Positions 60,985-64,000 of a stretch of 64,000 nt of DNA are shown here, in pieces. The position numbers and the translations under genes are program-made. Below the pieces are notes generated by a model. The model saw nothing but the letters and a program-made list of their open reading frames with translations, was not told the origin of the DNA and did not search any database. The stretch's first letter is position 1; every line of letters begins with the position of its first letter. Source of the stretch: a virus; the IMG/VR virus record IMGVR_UViG_3300035660_000002, positions 1 through 64,000 of that record. One strand, 5' to 3'.

Positions 60985-61589
60985 TTTTTCCTGAAATCTT
61001 TTTCGGGGAACTGAATAAACATACTCGATCCCTCGACCCTGGACAAAACGTATTCTCCGAACACCGTCTTTATCATTCTCCGAAGTGTGGCCTTATCATA
61101 GTTCGACGTGCATATCAAATGCTTGCAGTTCTCCCAGCGGTCCAATAGGACATCCCTAAATATTTGCCCTTCCATTTTCTCCGGGTTAATGACGCGCTCC
61201 CCACGTGATATGTCATCCAAAAATAAGTACTTCACGGGCAGGTACTGCGCCAGCCCCATCCGAGTTGAATGCGTCTCTGAGAATCCTGCTATGATCTCTG
61301 ACACCATCAAACTGAACGGCATGTACAACGAGTGCTGCGCCCCGATCACACCTCCGTCCGCAAGCACCTTTGATCGGAAGCATCCTACCATGTAGTGAGT
61401 CTTACCAGATCCCGGTGTGCCCAACAGAAACACAAACCTCTTTTCCAGCTTGTCCCCTATTATCTGATCGGCTATCTCGGTGAGCTGCTTATATAGTTCC
61501 GGCGTGTATCGGTTCTCGAACGTAGATAACAGACTTTGGTGGTGGTCGGGCTGGATGCCCACGATGAGTTTCAAGCCCTCTCTGTCCAT
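60981..61589 (-). CDS. DnaC/IstB-like helicase loader ATPase (202 aa)
   Basis: Start at ATG 61589 (MDREGLKLIVGIQPDH), sharing TAATG with the upstream gene. Walker A GTPGSGKTHYM, Walker B YLFLDDISRG, sensor LICTSNYDKATLRR, arginine finger SRVEG. Loads the adjacent helicase on DNA. Overlaps the helicase gene. Confidence 0.85.
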   Translation of the reverse strand: MDREGLKLIVGIQPDHHQSLLSTFENRYTPELYKQLTEIADQIIGDKLEKRFVFLLGTPGSGKTHYMVGCFRSKVLADGGVIGAQHSLYMPFSLMVSEIIAGFSETHSTRMGLAQYLPVKYLFLDDISRGERVINPEKMEGQIFRDVLLDRWENCKHLICTSNYDKATLRRMIKTVFGEYVLSRVEGSSMFIQFPEKDFRKK

Positions 61590-61867
61590 TATATCCCTAT
61601 CACATTCTTCAGCAGCTTTACCCAAGTCGTCCTATTGCCACACCTGTCAGGATGACCATGTATTGCCAAGAACTTATCCCGGAACGGATGCCGCCTTCCA
61701 TCCTTCGGAGGAAACCATATATCCCATACAGGTATGCGCACCGCCTCCGTGCCGCCACATATGCAACATTCACAGACCACCTTCCCTCCCATGAACATCG
61801 CTATCCAATCAGGCCGGGGGTACCAGTACACGATCCATGGGTACCCTGTCTCATACATCTCAAGCAT
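61589..61867 (-). CDS. hypothetical protein with Cys cluster (92 aa)
   Basis: Start at ATG 61867 (MLEMYETGYPWIVYW). CECCICGG and a later C suggest a metal site; the rest is aromatic and globular (VWDIWFPPKDGRRHPFRD). Function unknown. Confidence 0.6.
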   Translation of the reverse strand: MLEMYETGYPWIVYWYPRPDWIAMFMGGKVVCECCICGGTEAVRIPVWDIWFPPKDGRRHPFRDKFLAIHGHPDRCGNRTTWVKLLKNVIGI

Positions 61868-62612
61868 TTGATGACACCTTAGGCACCTTTCTCCGTTCAA
61901 TCTCTTCTCTCACAAACCTATGCCCCCAATTCCCCTTCAGGGACTCTGCCTGCAATTCCGTGTCACTCAGTGATGCCATCTCACCTATGTACAGCTCCCT
62001 GAAAGAGCTCTTATCGGAGAAAGCGCCTCCATGCCCATAAAAGTATGTATCCGCGTACCACTTGTTGATTTCGCCTCGCTGCGCAGCCCGGACATAATCC
62101 GACATCTTCATTCGGACCTGGCCCTGCTGCTCGTCCCCACGTGAATCCGATATCTGAAGAGGCAGGAACATAAAGAACTCCTGCCAGTCCTTGACCAATG
62201 GGTAGTCCTCTTTGTTCAGAACTTTCAAAAGCCTCACTGCGTCAAAATACCACGGGCATGGGTCAAAGGTAATGTAGGGCAGACTGACCTCTGGGTTCTC
62301 CCTCTTGTACCTCATGATGCCCCGATTCATGTTGTTATACGCGTCTATGGCGAACATGGCCTCGACCATCTGCTTGCCGTCCATGTCGTTAAAGCGCCCC
62401 ATCTGAATCTCTATGTACCCAAGCACTTCGCCCATGTCGCAACTAAGCTTTTTAGCCTTCTCCGCGTACACCCCGTACACGAGCACGGCCGCGCACGACA
62501 AAAAGTCATTCATCTCATCGTATGTGGCTCTCAGCCTTTCCTGCGCTGCCGGGGTCATCCTCTCGATACGGCTGTCGTACCTATGGTACAAGCACCCTTT
62601 AAGATTCAGCAT
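61860..62612 (-). CDS. hypothetical protein (250 aa)
   Basis: Helical, soluble, no recognisable motif (ERLRATYDEMNDFLSCAAVL, KWYADTYFYGHGGAFSDK). Located just before the helicase loader in the operon. Function unknown. Confidence 0.65.
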   Translation of the reverse strand: MLNLKGCLYHRYDSRIERMTPAAQERLRATYDEMNDFLSCAAVLVYGVYAEKAKKLSCDMGEVLGYIEIQMGRFNDMDGKQMVEAMFAIDAYNNMNRGIMRYKRENPEVSLPYITFDPCPWYFDAVRLLKVLNKEDYPLVKDWQEFFMFLPLQISDSRGDEQQGQVRMKMSDYVRAAQRGEINKWYADTYFYGHGGAFSDKSSFRELYIGEMASLSDTELQAESLKGNWGHRFVREEIERRKVPKVSSNA

Positions 62613-62865
62613 CGACCTTTACCGTCTTTTCCCTTTTAGCTCTCCCCAGCAGCACCGCCTCCCCGAAGCACCCTATCAAAGACTCTATCATCTCCGGACT
62701 GCTCTTTATAAACTTGAACTCTTCGTCTTGATGAAGAGTCTTTAACGTAATACTACCGTTACTGCCTATACTGCAAAGTACTTTCACCAGTTTATGATTC
62801 ACACCCTTGGTATCCGCGATGATTTCATATGTCTGTGTGTCCTCTACCATTTTAGCTATCGCCAT
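62599..62865 (-). CDS. hypothetical protein (88 aa)
   Basis: Small alpha/beta protein (TYEIIADTKGVNHKLVKV, SPEMIESLIGCFGEAVLL). Overlaps the next gene by 14 bases. Function unknown. Confidence 0.6.
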   Translation of the reverse strand: MAIAKMVEDTQTYEIIADTKGVNHKLVKVLCSIGSNGSITLKTLHQDEEFKFIKSSPEMIESLIGCFGEAVLLGRAKREKTVKVDAES

Positions 62866-62866
62866 A

Positions 62867-63283
62867 TCACTCCTCCATGCTCATGACTTTGAGCTTTATG
62901 CCGTTCTGTGCGATCTTTGTCCAGAACTCGTCCAGGGTCATGCCCGCAAGCTCGTTCCAGCTAAACTCTTTCCCGCCCTTGACCAGTATGTGCGCCTGCA
63001 GAGACTTGTAGAATATGTTCGCCTCTGCCATCGCCGTCACCACGTTGGCCGGGGCCTGAGACTCCTCCCCAGGTATCCTTTCTACAAGCTGCGCCGGGAA
63101 CTTGCCCTTGATCCTTTCATTGAAAAACGAACCGGCCGACTCCGCTTTGAGCAGTTCTTCGTAGATGCTTCTGGGCACTTCGAGGTATCTGTATACTTTG
63201 TCTGATACAAACTTGATAAACATCTCCTGCTTCTCTTCCTGATGTACCGCCTCTTTGATCACACTTGATACGATATGAGCCAT
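62867..63283 (-). CDS. KTSC-domain protein (138 aa)
   Basis: The N-terminal half (IKFVSDKVYRYLEVPRSIYE, then LLKAESAGSFFNERIKG) is a KTSC domain, a small fold of unknown function found in phage and bacterial proteins. The C-terminal part is helical. AGAAGGG ribosome site. Confidence 0.7.
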   Translation of the reverse strand: MAHIVSSVIKEAVHQEEKQEMFIKFVSDKVYRYLEVPRSIYEELLKAESAGSFFNERIKGKFPAQLVERIPGEESQAPANVVTAMAEANIFYKSLQAHILVKGGKEFSWNELAGMTLDEFWTKIAQNGIKLKVMSMEE

Positions 63284-63323
63284 GTGTGTTTATCCCTTCT
63301 ATCAATACAGATAACGATTCGGT

Positions 63324-63431
63324 CTATTCGTCCACTTTTTTCCAAGGCTTGATCCACAATATCATCAGTGCTGTTGCTATGATCAGCATGATTGTCTTGT
63401 GGATGTCTTTTATCTTCTGTACTATCCTCAC
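63324..63431 (-). CDS. small membrane protein (35 aa)
   Basis: GTG 63431 with GGAGGG 8 nt upstream. Basic N-terminus (MRIVQKIKDIHK), then a transmembrane helix (TIMLIIATALMILWI) and a charged end. First clear gene after the promoter at 63585. Confidence 0.6.
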   Translation of the reverse strand: MRIVQKIKDIHKTIMLIIATALMILWIKPWKKVDE

Positions 63432-63584
63432 AGGTATTTCCCTCCGTAAAAACTACCGAGACACTCATCCCCAGCCGAAGCACTATCTCTGTGAACTACT
63501 CCCTCTCTTTGTCTCTCTTCAGAGAGAGAAGTATCAGATACATTTACAGAGACTATGATATTTACATTATCAATGTAAGTATTC

Positions 63585-63612
63585 ATTATAAAGTATACAT
63601 GTTGCTATGCAA
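63585..63612 (-). promoter_or_regulatory. sigma-70-type promoter for the leftward operon
   Basis: On the minus strand, TTGCAT (63607-63612) and a perfect TATAAT (63585-63590) are 16 bp apart. It lies in the ~240-bp gap between the HNH gene at the right edge and the first small gene. The leader, which contains short TCTCTC/GAGAGA repeats able to pair, runs about 150 nt to the GTG at 63431. Probably recognised by the host polymerase early in infection. Confidence 0.6.
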
Positions 63613-63674
63613 CAGCGACACCGACTTCTTCATAGGTATTGACTTCCAATTGGAGTTGGTTATCTCATTAAACT

Positions 63675-64000
63675 TCATCGAACTTTCGAGGTATTAAAGT
63701 CTATCTGGACTCGCATATCCCCCAAGTTGTTGGGTTGATTGCCTGTAGCTTTCATTATAGTTTGAAAGTACATCGTCCAGTATCCTCTGTTGTAATTAAC
63801 CGATGTATTGCATCCCGAACATAGTGTTATGAGGTTACGCTCTCGGTCATTTCTCTTGTCATAGTCGATGTGATGCACCGTTGTACTTCTCAACGCTCCA
63901 CACCTTTGGCAGCGATAACCGTCTCTATTTCTGATCTTATCTCGTATGTTGCCTGGCTGCGTGCTCTTGAAATATCCTGTATGGTAGTATGGAGTCGGCA
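63675..64000 (-). CDS. HNH homing endonuclease, 5' end outside window
   Basis: The frame is open from the right edge to TGA 63675. HNH core visible: RNRDGYRCQRCGAL, VHHIDYDKRNDRERN and CSGCNTSVNYNRGYW. The unusual ~30-residue tail after the core (NNLGDMRVQIDFNTSKVR) may be remnant coding sequence of its target gene. N-terminus missing. Confidence 0.85.
   Translation of the reverse strand, partial: PTPYYHTGYFKSTQPGNIRDKIRNRDGYRCQRCGALRSTTVHHIDYDKRNDRERNLITLCSGCNTSVNYNRGYWTMYFQTIMKATGNQPNNLGDMRVQIDFNTSKVR

Noticed and set aside
63265-63558. Plus-strand frame with a hydrophobic middle at the right end
   Set aside because: No ribosome site, overlaps minus-strand genes with good signals; hydrophobicity is the mirror of the small minus-strand membrane gene at 63324-63431.
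63428-63586. 52-codon minus-strand frame ending on the next gene's GTG (TGTGA overlap)
   Set aside because: Its only ATG lies within the TATAAT box and has no ribosome site; more likely an untranslated leader.
1-64000. CRISPR arrays, insertion sequences, integrase or attachment sites
   Set aside because: I saw no spaced direct repeats, transposase or recombinase signatures; the mobile elements present are inteins and homing endonucleases.

Overview
This window is a stretch of a large tailed-phage genome (T4-like head and replication logic). All genes I can support lie on the minus strand, packed with ATGA or TAATG overlaps and strong AGGAGG-type ribosome sites, so transcription runs from right to left. 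The stops are ordinary TAA, TAG and TGA. A Gram-negative host is suggested, but not proven, by a phage gene that looks like a secreted outer-membrane barrel (1704-2471). Very little is intergenic; the few gaps hold terminator hairpins, two tRNA-like genes, a folded RNA and a promoter.

Reading in the direction of transcription (64000 down to 1): 63.6-57.7 kb holds a promoter, small proteins, a helicase loader, a DnaB/gp41-type helicase and RNase HI. 57.7-52.8 kb holds two ParB-domain DNA methyltransferases with HNH homing genes in and around them. 52.2-34.9 kb is the replication and recombination block: primase, UvsW-like helicase, a DnaN-like clamp, GroES, a second gp45-like clamp, tRNA-like genes, clamp loader, a uracil-DNA-glycosylase/DNA polymerase fusion, ssDNA-binding protein and UvsX/RecA. 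34.1-27 kb has a fused SbcD-SbcC protein, an MT-A70 methylase, a RuvC-like resolvase, a cold-shock protein and an acyl-carrier-protein homologue. From 26.7 kb to the left edge comes the virion block: a possible small terminase subunit, a second GroES-like protein, large terminase, a sigma factor, portal, core/scaffold proteins, prohead protease, major capsid protein, a neck-type protein and further head or accessory genes.

The most striking property is the load of homing elements: three inteins (terminase, portal, SWIM-finger protein), seven complete or broken HNH genes plus a partial one at the right edge, and one GIY-YIG gene. By eye they are all more AT-rich than their hosts. Several have visibly damaged or rebuilt target genes: a DUF5662 domain is split in two by the GIY-YIG gene, and a truncated methyltransferase start sits upstream of an HNH gene while the full-length gene begins again downstream with an AT-rich 5' end. 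Two HNH genes are themselves broken, by an in-frame TGA and by a 5-bp tandem duplication. Other unusual points are an acyl carrier protein whose phosphopantetheine serine is glutamate, two different sliding clamps, two GroES-like proteins, and single-chain fusions of enzymes that are usually separate.
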